Assembly (NCBI GenBank): GCA_963513935.1 | Contig: OY740771.1 | Location: forward strand, 17,653,349-17,717,348 | Length of the DNA stretch: 64,000 nucleotides | From: Aphrophora alni | Taxonomy: Eukaryota; Arthropoda; Insecta; Hemiptera; Aphrophoridae | Reading direction: 5' to 3' | Shown here: positions 1-10,354 of the stretch, in pieces | How positions within the stretch are numbered: the stretch's first letter is position 1 | How the letters are laid out: every line of letters begins with the position of its first letter | Notes under the pieces: model-generated | What the model was told of the DNA's origin: nothing | Seen by the model: only the letters and a program-made list of their open reading frames with translations | Database searches by the model: none | Made by a program: the position numbers and the translations under genes

Positions 1-240
1 GGCTGTCGAATGCAGTTCAAGTCAAGCAAGTTTTAGGCTGTAATGATTTTTATTTAGCTTACAAACCGGCTGTCGAATGCAGTTCAAGGTAGCTAGTTTT
101 AGGCTGTAATGGTTTTTATTTAGCTTACAAACCGGGTGTCGAATGCAGTTTAAGGTAAGCTAGTTAAAGGCTGTAATGGTTTTTATTTAGCTTACAAACC
201 GGGTGTCGAATGCAGTTCAAGGTAAGCAAGTTTTAGGCTG
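1..240. repeat. 67-bp tandem repeat, about 3.6 copies
   Basis: Units begin at 1, 68, 134 and 201 with GGCTGTCGAATGC or GGGTGTCGAATGC and end in TTTAGCTTACAAACC. The period is 66-67 bp and copies differ by a few substitutions. The array is cut by the window start, so its full length is unknown. No coding frame is seen. Confidence 0.9.
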
Positions 241-496
241 CTAACTTTAGTGTCAGTTCAGAAAAAATATAAAGTAACCAAAGAATAACTAGTTTAATTT
301 AACGCTATAATTTCTACAGTTATAACGCACACAGGTCAATCCTTATATTGACTATTTAATAACTAAAACCATTTGAACAGAAACAAACATGCAAGCATAA
401 GCAGAGCATACAATCTTGATTAATAAATTCTAAGTACCTAAACAGAAAACTTAAAATAAAATGTACCACGTGTACTAAGCTTGGAGAAGTACTTAC

Positions 497-598
497 CACT
501 ACAAAGCCAACAGCAAAACTGAACACTTTCACAAGCTCCATAGTCAGTGATACGTTCTGCGCATGCGCCAAGAGTGGGAATTCACGACGTTTGGTCAT
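497..598 (-). CDS. Putative first coding exon of a small membrane-type protein (partial)
   Basis: On the minus strand an ATG at 598 in a strong Kozak context (ACCATGA) opens a 34-codon frame that ends exactly at a consensus splice donor (GTG|GTAAGT, intron from 496), phase 0. The peptide begins MTKRREFPLL, has a second Met at residue 20, and becomes hydrophobic (MELVKVFSFAVGFVV), like the start of a membrane segment or signal anchor. I do not recognise the protein. The next exon is expected at lower coordinates and may lie outside the window. The frame is also open upstream of the ATG to 640, but with no ATG there. The start faces away from a plus-strand ATG at 779, so the 180 bp between may be a shared promoter. 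The exon is inferred from start context plus donor only. Confidence 0.4.
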
Positions 599-778
599 GG
601 TACTACTGATACTGTTTGTTGCCGTAAGGCAGGTAGGCACAATTGAGGGATTTTAACTTTTCCTTCCTGCCTGTACGTTTTAGCTCCTTTTAACTCCTTT
701 TAAAACCATTAATTCTTGTGCACGAGTTTCATAGTTTATAATTTTATTCCTTTCTAAAATTATTTATTGTTCGGGAAC

Positions 779-781
779 ATG
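779..781 (+). CDS. Possible one-codon first coding exon (ATG followed directly by a splice donor)
   Basis: The sequence GGGAACATG|GTGAGTG puts a consensus donor immediately after an ATG. This layout, with the start codon alone in its exon, is common in ribosomal protein and other housekeeping genes, and the region just upstream (650-720) is pyrimidine-rich (CTTTTCCTTCCTGCC and CTCCTTTTAACTCC). No downstream exon was recognised in the next kilobase, so the call rests on motif alone. Confidence 0.2.
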
Positions 782-1595
782 GTGAGTGTATTTATGCTTG
801 TAATTCGTTTGTTAATAATAAAATAACATTCACTTTGGTTAAACTATAACAAAAAATACCGTTATAGTGTTAAATTTGGTTTATTTTTCCCAAAGCTGGG
901 TTTCAGTGTATATTTAGCTGCTTACGTTAACCCTTTTTTTTACTCCTAATTTCGATCTTATTTTTACATAAAGATAACCCCTTAAGGGTACTTCATTTAT
1001 TGCACTCTAAAATATCCTTATCACAGTTCCTTTTATTTAAGCCTGTGTAAATTAGTACTTTTAGATATGTGTATTATAAGTTTTCTTTTTAATTTCTACT
1101 ATAATGTAAATTAATAATGTTATTGTGAAATAAATATAATAACACTTAAAATCGAACGCAAAAACATTTCCATAATTATTACTCGTATACAGGGTAGGTA
1201 AAAGTTATTAGTAAACAAATAAAACTTCAAAATTTGAGCAGAAGAATATTCTGAAATAATATTTACGATCGTCAAAATTTCAGTTATATATTTTTAAATG
1301 TCATTTATACTAATGGTCATATCATAGCGATCACAAGACATCAAAACAATAGTTTGAAGTGGTTTTAAAATAATATGTACTTAATCATGACCCTTAAATA
1401 TCAAATTTTGTGCAGCTGGCATTCTGTAATATAAATCTCAAGGTCGGAAACCCACAGCTGCGTAAAATAAATGCGCGCCCTTATAATAATAATTATATAT
1501 TATTATTAGGTTTATTAAAGTAACTAATTGATTTGGATTTCAGTAGGCGTAGGAGAATAAAATTTAATACTCAATTTATCGGACACAACGACTTG

Positions 1596-1597
<2 letters not shown>
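782..1597. other. AT-rich stretch without a recognised gene
   Basis: No open frame of note, RNA gene or transposon signature was seen. If the donor at 782 is real, this is intron. Confidence 0.5.

Positions 1598-1598
<1 letters not shown>

Positions 1599-1677
<79 letters not shown>
1599..1677. repeat. (TA)n microsatellite, about 79 bp
   Basis: Uninterrupted alternating A and T. It abuts the 3' end of a Helitron at 1678, consistent with Helitron preference for A/T dinucleotide targets. Encoded Ile-Tyr strings across it are not genes. Confidence 0.95.
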
Positions 1678-1678
<1 letters not shown>

Positions 1679-1689
1679 TAGCTGTACCC

Positions 1690-1716
1690 GGCCACGCATT
1701 GCTGTGGCTCATCTGG
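1690..1716 (-). terminator. Helitron 3' subterminal hairpin
   Basis: GCCAC and GTGGC (about 1696-1713) pair around a short loop, a few bases before the terminal CTAG. In Helitrons this hairpin acts as the signal that ends rolling-circle transfer. Confidence 0.7.
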
Positions 1717-2484
1717 TTAAATGGAAAATAAATAAAAGACATAAATAAAGACATAAATTAAAATATGTTTATTTAAACAATGCTTGTGGGTACACAATAT
1801 TTTTTGTAGTTCCATTGTTTGTGTATATATACAGATTATCTGGTTAACGTAGCAATCCGTTTCTAGATCTAAGCCACACAATTCTAAATTTTGGCCCTGA
1901 GCTTTGTTAATGGTAATTGCAAATGCCAATCGAATTGGGAACTGCAATCTCTTAAATTTAAATGGCATGTCTGTTGGAATTAAAGGAATGCGAGGAATGA
2001 GGACATCATCATTTTTGTAAGGTCCTGTCAAGATTGTTGCTTCTATGACGTTGTTTATTAATTGTTTCACTGCAAGTCTTGTGCCGTTGCAAAGCTTTGG
2101 CTGGTTGATATTTCGCAAGATGATTATCGGCACACCGATTTTCAATTGCATTAAGTGTGGTGGCATCCCTAGCAGATAGAGTGAATTTAAAAATTCTGTT
2201 GGGTAATTATTTGCTTCATTTGCTTCTACAACAGTGTCGACTGACTTGTATGTGACTACCTCACTTTGAATTTTAGTCTGAATAATATTATTTAGTTCAT
2301 AGACGTCTTTGTTCTTGGAGGCAAGAATAGCTCGTTCACTCAGCCAATCGCAATTCTTATAATTGGTTTGAATATTGGGAAATACTTGAACATTTTTATG
2401 TTGGAAATATGGGACCAATTGAAACATTTTTTTAAATAAAAAGCTATAGCCTACTATCCCAGAGTAACATAGAGTAGGATTCAT
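1717..2484 (-). pseudogene. Truncated Helitron Pif1-like helicase, C-terminal part
   Basis: The 255-residue frame matches the C-terminal region of the Helitron Rep/helicase: residues around 48-60 (LSERAILASKNKDVYELN), then IGVPIIILRNINQPKLCNGT (about 116-136), and the Pif1 motif FAITINKAQGQNLE (about 194-208), which is helicase motif VI-like territory. N-terminal Rep (HUH) and Walker A regions are absent. After GLDLETDC the expected run to the end (with the CSRV motif) is missing; a small deletion changes frame, and the ancestral tail, ending YPQALFK then stop, is still readable in another frame at about 1755-1800. The first residues of the frame are not helicase-like. The gene is therefore dead. 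Its position just inside the Helitron 3' end is the normal place for this domain. Confidence 0.85.
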
Positions 2485-3702
2485 TTTGATAAAAACATTT
2501 TTTATATTCCATATTATTTGTAAATTTATTTTGAAAATCGTAAAAAAATCTTAGGGCATTAAACCCAGTGTCTAGCAGCTGTAGTATCAATAAATAAACA
2601 ACATTATGAAAAACTAAAAAATTACTATTGAAAGATGAAATTTATAAATATCAATAGAAACGTACTATGCCAAAGATATGCACAACAACATAAATTATGT
2701 GTGTATGTTGCTATTAAGGTAGGTAAAATAAATTAAATATAATTTTAAGTTAGGCCTAGAAAGATGAACCAATACATATTTCTTGAATGTACCTATTGGC
2801 ATTTATTACCATAGCAGCCAATTTAATAAAATAACTGATGAAACAGTTGATTCGGATGTCCAGCTAGTACAAATAATATTTTTAAGTTAGGCCTAGATTG
2901 AACCAACATATATTTCAACACACACAAACCAATAAAAGCTTGCGTTAAGATAATAATATTTAAAATTAAGAAAACAATATGTTACAATCTAATTTAAAAA
3001 AAAAGATATTAGAATTTAATAGTAGGCTAGGCCTATTTATAATATGGTAAATGATATATTTTATAAATTGAAAATTGCCTCTTTTATTTATAACAATACA
3101 AAATCTCTGTCCTAATTAATATTCCCGAGAAAATAACATTGTGTACAATAACCTGTTTTAAAAAAAATAATTTATGTAACATTTAGATAAGTTTTTATTT
3201 AAATTGTAGGCCTAACTGTTACAATTTTATGTTTTGTATTTATAAAGATTCTTTAATTTTAAAATAAAGATATAAATATTGTCTTTTAAGTGTTTTTTAT
3301 TTCATATTGATATATTAATTATCTTAGAAGTAATTAATTATATTAGTTATGTTATTATAAAATTTGGAAGTGTAATACAGTTTAGATTATAAAATAAATG
3401 GGTTTTTTGAATTGTAGGCCTAGTTGTTACAATTTTATGTTTTGTATTTATTAGGATTTTTTAATTTTAAAAGAAAGATAAAAATATGACCTTTTAGGCC
3501 TAATTATTTTTAATTTTATATTGATAAATCAAATGGTTTAATATAGTTATTAATATTATAATGATGAAAATAGGTTATGACAAAAAATGTTATTTGAGTT
3601 ATTGTAATTTTTTTATTTAATCTGGTTTAACCAAATGAAAGACGGTGAAAAAATACAAAAAATTATTTATTTATACTCACGAAATTAATGCTATAGTAAA
3701 TG
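2485..3702. other. AT-rich Helitron interior without a gene
   Basis: Low-complexity AT-rich sequence with several loosely repeated segments (TTAGGCCTA, TGTTACAATTTTATGTTTTGTATTT at about 3215-3245 and 3424-3450). No open frame of interest. Confidence 0.5.
3697..3702. repeat. Target site duplication TAAATG, left copy
   Basis: TAAATG here immediately precedes the palindromic element; the same six bases follow it at 15124-15129. Six bases is the duplication length known for Polinton/Maverick insertions. Confidence 0.8.
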
Positions 3703-3738
3703 AGTAGAGTGTGCTACACTTGAGGACAAAAATGGTGG

Positions 3739-4086
3739 GGGTACCCCCACCCCTCCCCCCTCCCCCCTTCGCCCCTCCCCCTTTGCCCCTCCCCCTCCCC
3801 CCTCCCCCCTTTGCCCCTCCCCCCTTTGCCCCTCCCCCTTTGCCCCTCCCCCTTTGCCCCTCCCCCTTTGCCCCTCCCCCCTTTGCCCCTCCCCCTTTGC
3901 CCCTCCCCTTTAGGCCCCTTCCCTTCCCCCATTGGTCCCCCCACCCCTCCCCTTGCCCCTCCCCTGTAGGCCCCTCCCCTTTAGGCCCCTTCCCTTCCCC
4001 CATTGGTCCCCCACCCCTCCCCTTGCCCCTCCCCTGTAGGCCCCTCCCCTTTAGGCCCCTTCCCTTCCCCCATTGGTCCCCCCACC
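3739..4086. repeat. C-rich minisatellite, left arm (G-quadruplex-prone)
   Basis: Repeats of about 14-15 bp built on CCCCTCCCCCTTTG, then longer units with CCCCTCCCCTTTAGGCCCCTT. The minus strand has dense runs of four or more G, able to form G-quadruplexes. Open frames in all directions here are by-products of the repeat. Confidence 0.9.
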
Positions 4087-4155
4087 TGTGACGTATTGTT
4101 GTCGAGACACACACACGACGTCATACACACATGACGTCATACACTTAACTTTTTT

Positions 4156-4227
4156 AATACCAGCGGGATTCGAACCTGTGAAGTTTGGATTTGAAGGCGG
4201 ACACGCTACCGACTGAGCTATCGTGCA
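4156..4227 (-). tRNA. tRNA-like Pol III unit, left arm (degenerate)
   Basis: On the minus strand there is a good box A (TAGCTCAGTCGGTAG) and, 29 bp later, a perfect box B (GGTTCGAATCC). The T-arm pairs partly and the T-loop TTCGAAT is intact, but the acceptor stem and D-stem do not close, so it is unlikely to be a working tRNA. It may be an internal Pol III promoter or SINE-like head firing toward the element's left end. A mirrored copy lies at 14599-14670. Confidence 0.55.
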
Positions 4228-4263
4228 TAGTATTACAAGTCGGATATTTAACGCGGTATATAA

Positions 4264-7200
4264 GCCGCCATGTTGTAACCGCAATAATGTGTTATATATA
4301 TATAATGTGTTAAGATAGTTAACCTAACCTATAAGTGTCCTACAGTTGCCCATCCACAGCCTATCAGCTGTTACAATAATGTGTTATATAATTATATAAT
4401 GTGTTAAGATAGTTAACCTAAAGTTTCCCACCTTTGCCCATCCACAGCCAATCAGCTGTTACAATAATGTGTTATATATTTATATAATGTGTTAAGATAG
4501 TTAACCTAACCCCATAGTATTACAAGTCGGATATTTAACGCGGTATATAAGCCGCCATGATGTAACCACAATAATGTGTTATATATATATAATGTGTTAA
4601 GATAGTTAACCTAACCTATAAGTTTCCTACTTTTGCCCATCCACAGCCTATCAGCTGTTACAATAATGTGTTATATAAGTATATAATGTGTTAAGATAGC
4701 TAACCTAAAGTTTCCCACATTTGCCCATCCACAGCCTATCAGCTGTTACAATAATGTGTTATTATATAATGTGTTAAGATAGTTAACCTAAAGTTTCCCA
4801 CCTTTGCCCATCCACAGCCAATCAGCTGTTACAATAATGTGTTATATATATATATATAATGTGTTATATACTTATATAATGTGTTAAGATAGTTAACCTA
4901 ACCCCATAGTATTACAAGTCGGATATTTAACGCGGTGCCGCCAACGCCAGAACATTTCGTAGAAGTTCGGACACGAACCCCTTACCGTAAGACTTACCGA
5001 GTTTTTCGCGACCGCGAAAAACTCGCGTACGTCTTACGGTATGGGTTCTGAGTCGTACCTCTAGGTTACTCTGACAACAAATAGTAGTGTCCAAATTGTA
5101 ATGTGCTTGTGTTAACCTAACCTATAAGTTTCCTACTTTTGCCTACCACAGCCTATCAGCTGTTACAATAATGTGTTATATATATATATATAATGTGTTA
5201 TATATTTATATAATGTGTTAAGATAGTTAACCTAACCTATAAGTGTCCTACTTTTACCCATCCACAGCCTAACAGCTGTTACAATAATGTGTTATTATAT
5301 AATGTGTTAAGATAGTTAACCTAAAGTTTCCTACCTTTGCCCATCCACAGCCAATCAGCTGGTACAATTAATGTGTTATATATATATAATGTGTTATATA
5401 TTTATATAATGCGTTATATAATGTGTTAAGATAGTTAACCTAACCTATAAGTTTCCTACTTTTACCCATCCACAACAGCCAATCAGCTGTTACAATAATG
5501 TGTTATATATATATATATATATAATGTGTTATATATTTATATAATGTGTTGAGATAGTTAACCTAACCTATAAGTTTCCTACTTTTGCCTATGTTCACCA
5601 CAGCCTACTTGAATCAGCTGGTACAATTAATGTGTTATATATTTATATAATGTGTTAAATATGTATATAATGTGTTAAGATAGTTAACCTAACCTATAAG
5701 TTTCCCACTTTTGCCTATGTTCACCACAGCCTACTTGTAACAGCTGGTACAATAATGTGTTATATATATATATATATGTAATGTGTTATATATTTATATA
5801 ATGTGTTATATATGTATATAATGTGTTAAGATAGTTAATCTAACCTATGTATGAAAAGTTTTTACCTATGTTCACCACAGCCTACTTGTAACAGTTGGTA
5901 CAATTAATGTGTTATATATTTATATAATGTGTTATATATGTATATAATGTATTAAGATAGTTAACCTAACCTATAAGTTTCCTACTATTGCCTATGTTCA
6001 CCACAGCCTACTTGTAACAGCTGGTACAATAATGTGTTATATATTTATATAATGTGTTATATATGTATATAATGTGTTAAGATAGTTAATCCAACCTATG
6101 TATGAAAAGTTTTTACCTATGTTCACCACAGCCTACTTGTAACAGTTGGTACAATCAATGTGTATTTATATAATGTGTTATATATTTATATAATGTGTTG
6201 AGATAGTTAACCTAACCTATAAGTTTCCTACTTTTGCCTATGTTCACCACAGCCTACTTGAATCAGCTGGTACAATTAATGTGTTATATATTTATATAAT
6301 GTGTTATATATGTATATAATGTGTTAAGATAGTTAACCTAACCTATAAGTTTCCCACTTTTGCCCATCCACAGCCTACTTGTAACAGCTGGTACAATAAT
6401 GTGTTATATATATGTAATGTGTTATATATTTATATAATGTGTTATATAGTTATATAATGTGTTAAGATAGTTAACCTAACCTAAAGTTTCCTACTTTTGC
6501 CTATGTTTACCACAAGTTTCCTACTTTTGCCCATCCACAGCCAATCAGCTGTTACAATAATGTGTTATATAATATATATAATGTGTTATATATTTATATA
6601 ATGTGTTATATAATGTGTTAAGATAGTTAACCTAACCTATTAGAGTTTCCTACTTTTGCCCACCACGGCCTAGGTACATTTAATGTGTATAATGTGTTAA
6701 ACGTAGTTTCCTCCGTTGCCTACCAGGGTGTAGCACATGTGTTTAAGTATCGTGTTAAAATATTGTTAACCTAGACTTAATTCCTACTTTTGCCTATTAA
6801 CCTAACCTATAAGTGTCCTACTTTTACCCATCCACAGCCAATCAGCTGTTACAATAATGTGTTATTATATAATGTGTTAAGATAGTTAACCTAAAGTTTC
6901 CTACCTTTGCTCATCCACAGCCAATCAGCTGGTACAATTAATGTGTTATATATATATATATAATGTGTTATATATTTATATAATGTGTTATATAATGTGT
7001 TAAGATAGTTAACCTAAAGTGTCCTACTTTTACCCATCCACAGCCAATCAGCTGTTACAATAATGTGTTATATATATATATAATGTGTTATATATTTATA
7101 TAATGTGTTAAGATAGTTAACCTATAAGTGTCCTACTTTTATCCATCCACAGCCAATCAGCTGTTACAATAATGTGTTATATATATACAATGTGTTATAT

Positions 7201-7860
7201 ATTTATATAATGTGTTAAGATAGTTAACCTAACCTATAAATGTCCTACTTTTACCCATCCACAGCCTATCAGCTGTTACAATAATGTGTTATATAATTAT
7301 ATAATGTGTTAAGATAGTTAACCTAACCTATAAGTTTCCTACTTTTGCCCATCCACAGCCAATCAGCTGGTACAATTAATGTGTTATATATTTTATATAA
7401 TGTGTTAAGATATAATGTGTTAAGATAGTTAACCTAACCTATAAGTTTCCTACATTTGCCCATCCACAGCCTATCAGCTGGTACAATTAATGTGTTATAT
7501 ATAATGTGTTAAGATATAATGTGTTAAGATAGTTAACCTAACCTATAAGTTTCCTACTTTTGCCCATCCACAGCCAATCAGCTGTTACAATAATGTGTTA
7601 TATATAATGTGTTATATATTTATATAATGTGTTATATAATGTGTTAAGATAGTTAACCTAACCTATTAGAGTTTCCTACTTTTGCCCACCACGGCCTAGG
7701 TGGGTACACATTTAATGTGTATAATCTGTTAAACGTAGTTTCCTCCGTTGTCTACCAGGGTGTAGCACATGTTTTTATGTATCGTGTTAAAATATTGTTA
7801 ACCTAGACTTAATTCCTACTTTTGCCTAAACCTATGCTTACCACAGTCCAAACGAGTGTT
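4264..7860. repeat. AT-rich satellite array, left arm
   Basis: About 3.6 kb of imperfect units of roughly 70-150 bp. A typical unit runs AATGTGTTATATA...TAATGTGTTAAGATAGTTAACCTAACC, then TATAAGTTTCCTACTTTTGC, then CCACAGCCAATCAGCTG. Units vary in the number of TATATA steps. A longer block ending AACGCGGTATATAAGCCGCC recurs at about 4226, 4510 and 4904. Two unlike blocks near 6680-6790 and 7680-7830 repeat each other. The core contains the telomere-like CCTAACC. Confidence 0.9.
4983..5041. other. Strong hairpin/cruciform inside the left satellite
   Basis: CGAGTTTTTCGCG (4998-5010) is an exact inverted repeat of 5013-5025 across a 2-base centre, and an outer pair TACCGTAAGAC (4983-4993) matches 5031-5041 with short internal bulges. 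It is GC-richer than the satellite around it and occurs once per arm. This could be a replication or recognition site; function is inference only. Confidence 0.8.
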
Positions 7861-7877
7861 AGTCTGGCCACTATTTA

Positions 7878-8012
7878 ACCGAACCGAAATTACCAACCGA
7901 TTTACCAACCGAAATATACTTTTACCAACCGATTTACCAACCACAATATACTTTTACCAACCGATTTACCAACCAAAACCAACCGATTTACCAACCAAAA
8001 CCAACCGATTTA
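7878..8012. promoter_or_regulatory. Iteron-like array upstream of the left-arm gene
   Basis: Five copies of ACCAACCGATTTACCAACC (the last partial) are spaced about 21 or 31-32 bp, i.e. about two or three helical turns, and lie 60-190 bp before the start codon at 8073. Spaced direct repeats beside a single gene look like binding sites for that gene's product, as in plasmid and viral Rep systems. This role is inferred. Confidence 0.5.
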
Positions 8013-8023
8013 CTGTCTGGAGT

Positions 8024-8032
8024 TAATATAAA
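8024..8032 (+). promoter_or_regulatory. TATA-like box of the left-arm gene
   Basis: AATATAAAA lies about 45 bp before the ATG at 8073, between the iteron-like array and the gene. Mirrored at 10794-10802. Confidence 0.35.
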
Positions 8033-8072
8033 ACCACTAACTCCGCTTACAAAACCATTCCGCGACAACATA

Positions 8073-8471
8073 ATGCTTGTTAAAATAACCGACAGTTCGG
8101 ATTGCGAACAAGGGAAGAGCCTCGTAAAGAAGAATATCTGTGGAGTATTTAACAGTTATCTTCGTGGGAAATTTACGGATTTTGTTTCCGCAAGACATGG
8201 CGTAAAAGTAAAATTACCATTCCCTTTGAATGGAAAGAGACCTATGGCGAATCGTGTATGCAATATTATTGGAGCAGATGGGATGCAAGCCATTGCAAAG
8301 AAATTTAAAAATCCCATTGCAATCCCCTACAAGGTAGAGTTAGCGGATGTTGAGTTGGCTACTCTACAGGAAAAAATGCCCGAAATACTATTGGCTTCTA
8401 CCTTATGGATTTGGACATTACACAAGATTTTGTGGGGATCTTTAACAAGCGAGAGATGTGTGAGCATTTAG
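8073..8471 (+). CDS. Unknown 132-residue protein, left arm of the palindromic element
   Basis: ATG at 8073 opens 132 codons to TAG at 8469-8471, followed by AATAAA-type polyadenylation signals at about 8484-8496. I do not recognise the family. The first ~100 residues are basic and look like genuine coding (starts MLVKITDSSD; contains KLPFPLNGKRPMANR near 48-62 and NIIGADGMQAIAKKF near 65-79). The last ~28 residues look poor. A second frame (codons at 8390, 8393 and so on) is open across that stretch to TAA at 8480-8482 and has a more natural composition; a shift could lie at the A6 run 8371-8376. So the gene may be frameshifted or use programmed slippage. The identical state in both arms shows the change predates or was copied between the arms. 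It is the only gene per arm, flanked by iteron-like repeats, so a DNA-binding or replication role is a guess. Confidence 0.6.
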   Translation: MLVKITDSSDCEQGKSLVKKNICGVFNSYLRGKFTDFVSARHGVKVKLPFPLNGKRPMANRVCNIIGADGMQAIAKKFKNPIAIPYKVELADVELATLQEKMPEILLASTLWIWTLHKILWGSLTSERCVSI

Positions 8472-8651
8472 TACGTCATTAAAAATAAATAAATAAATGT
8501 TTTAAAATAATATTCTTTGTAATTTGTTACCTCCATTCCACCAAAACCTCTTTTTAGTAGAGATGAAGATATTTGATGTGACCTTGGAATTGTAGCCGAA
8601 AACGACACGACCCCCCCAACCCCCATTTTTCCTTTTTAAATATATAACGTC

Positions 8652-8758
8652 GTAACGTTTGTTAGGAACCGATTTACCAAACCGTAGATAAAATTACCAA
8701 GATTTGGTTGGTAAATTGGTTGCAAAAAGTATATTTTGGTTGGTAAATCGGTTGGTAT
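8652..8758. promoter_or_regulatory. Iteron-like repeats downstream of the left-arm gene
   Basis: ACCGATTTACCAA then, inverted, TTGGTTGGTAAATTGGTTG and TTGGTTGGTAAATCGGTTGG. The same core as the upstream array, mostly in the opposite orientation, so the gene sits between inverted arrays. Confidence 0.45.
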
Positions 8759-9373
8759 TGGTTAGGTTAGGTTAGGTTAGGTCTGGTTAGGATAGGTTAG
8801 GATAGGTTAGGTTAGGTTAGGTCTGGTTAGGATAGGTTAGGTTATGTTAGGTTATGTTAGGATAGGATAGGTTAGGTTAGGTTAGGTTAGGATAGGTTAG
8901 GTTAGGTTAGGATAGGTTATGTTAGGTAAGGTTAGGTTAGGTTAGGTGAGGTTAGGTTAGGTTAGGATAGGTTAGGTTAGGTTAGGTTAGGTTTTTAGGA
9001 GAATGGTTGTTAGGTTAGGTTAGGATAGGATAGGTTAGGTTAGGTTAGGTTAGGTTAGGTTAGGTTAGGATAGGTTATGTTAGGTTAGGTTAGGTTAGGT
9101 TAGGATAGGTTAGGTTATGTTAGGTGAGGTTAGGTTAGGTTAGGATAGGTTAGGTTAGGTTAGGTTAGGTTTTTAGGAGAATGGTTGTTAGGTTAGGTTA
9201 GGATAGGATAGGATAGGTTAGGTTAGGTTAGGTTAGGTTAGGTTAGGATAGGTTATGTTAGGTTAGGTTAGGTTAGGTTAGGATAGGTTAGGTTAGGTTA
9301 GGTTAGGTTAGGATAGGTTAGGTTAGGTTAGGTTAGGTTAGGATAGGTTAGGTTAGGTTAGGTTAGGTTAGGT
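8759..9373 (+). repeat. (TTAGG)n telomere-type array, left arm
   Basis: About 615 bp of TTAGG pentamers with frequent variants (TTAGGA, TTATG). A block GGTTTTTAGGAGAATGGTTG interrupts at about 8990-9010 and 9169-9188, making a higher-order repeat of about 178 bp. The G-rich strand runs 5' to 3' toward the palindrome centre, as at a chromosome end. Confidence 0.95.
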
Positions 9374-9452
9374 TTTTAGAGTGGTTGCCACACGCCTACC
9401 AACCTCCGTCCCACCCCTACCATCTCCCGGGCGTGTGGCAACCACTCTAAAA
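9374..9452. other. Palindrome centre: 33-bp asymmetric spacer with flanking arms
   Basis: Left arm ends at 9396 (GTGGTTGCCACACGCC) and right arm begins at 9430. The spacer 9397-9429 is pyrimidine-rich on plus and not self-complementary. It looks like the loop of a hairpin rather than a simple telomere-to-telomere joint. Confidence 0.9.
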
Positions 9453-10067
9453 ACCTAACCTAACCTAACCTAACCTAACCTATCCTAACCTAACCTAACC
9501 TAACCTAACCTATCCTAACCTAACCTAACCTAACCTAACCTATCCTAACCTAACCTAACCTAACCTAACATAACCTATCCTAACCTAACCTAACCTAACC
9601 TAACCTAACCTATCCTATCCTATCCTAACCTAACCTAACAACCATTCTCCTAAAAACCTAACCTAACCTAACCTAACCTATCCTAACCTAACCTAACCTC
9701 ACCTAACATAACCTAACCTATCCTAACCTAACCTAACCTAACCTAACATAACCTATCCTAACCTAACCTAACCTAACCTAACCTAACCTAACCTATCCTA
9801 TCCTAACCTAACCTAACAACCATTCTCCTAAAAACCTAACCTAACCTAACCTAACCTATCCTAACCTAACCTAACCTCACCTAACCTAACCTAACCTTAC
9901 CTAACATAACCTATCCTAACCTAACCTAACCTATCCTAACCTAACCTAACCTAACCTATCCTATCCTAACATAACCTAACATAACCTAACCTATCCTAAC
10001 CAGACCTAACCTAACCTAACCTATCCTAACCTATCCTAACCAGACCTAACCTAACCTAACCTAACCA
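9453..10067 (-). repeat. (CCTAA)n telomere-type array, right arm
   Basis: Mirror of 8759-9373. With the left array it forms a TTAGG...CCTAA head-to-head layout. Confidence 0.95.
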
Positions 10068-10354
10068 ATACCAACCGATTTACCAACCAAAATATACTTT
10101 TTGCAACCAATTTACCAACCAAATCTTGGTAATTTTATCTACGGTTTGGTAAATCGGTTCCTAACAAACGTTACGACGTTATATATTTAAAAAGGAAAAA
10201 TGGGGGTTGGGGGGGTCGTGTCGTTTTCGGCTACAATTCCAAGGTCACATCAAATATCTTCATCTCTACTAAAAAGAGGTTTTGGTGGAATGGAGGTAAC
10301 AAATTACAAAGAATATTATTTTAAAACATTTATTTATTTATTTTTAATGACGTA

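Noticed and set aside
1524..1754. 76-residue minus frame with Ile-Tyr repeats
   Set aside because: Translation of the (TA)n tract next to the Helitron end.
3677..4114. Overlapping open frames of 76-145 residues rich in Pro/Leu or Gly/Arg/Lys, mirrored at 14712-15161
   Set aside because: They are translations of the G/C-rich minisatellite and exist in several frames on both strands; no protein-like content outside the repeat.
4264..7860. CRISPR-like repeat array
   Set aside because: Units vary in length, no unique spacers of constant size, eukaryotic context.
8759..10067. A true chromosome end or ancient chromosome fusion
   Set aside because: Arrays are inside a bounded 11.4-kb unit with single-copy-type flanks continuing the Helitron; there are no subtelomeric sequences beyond it.
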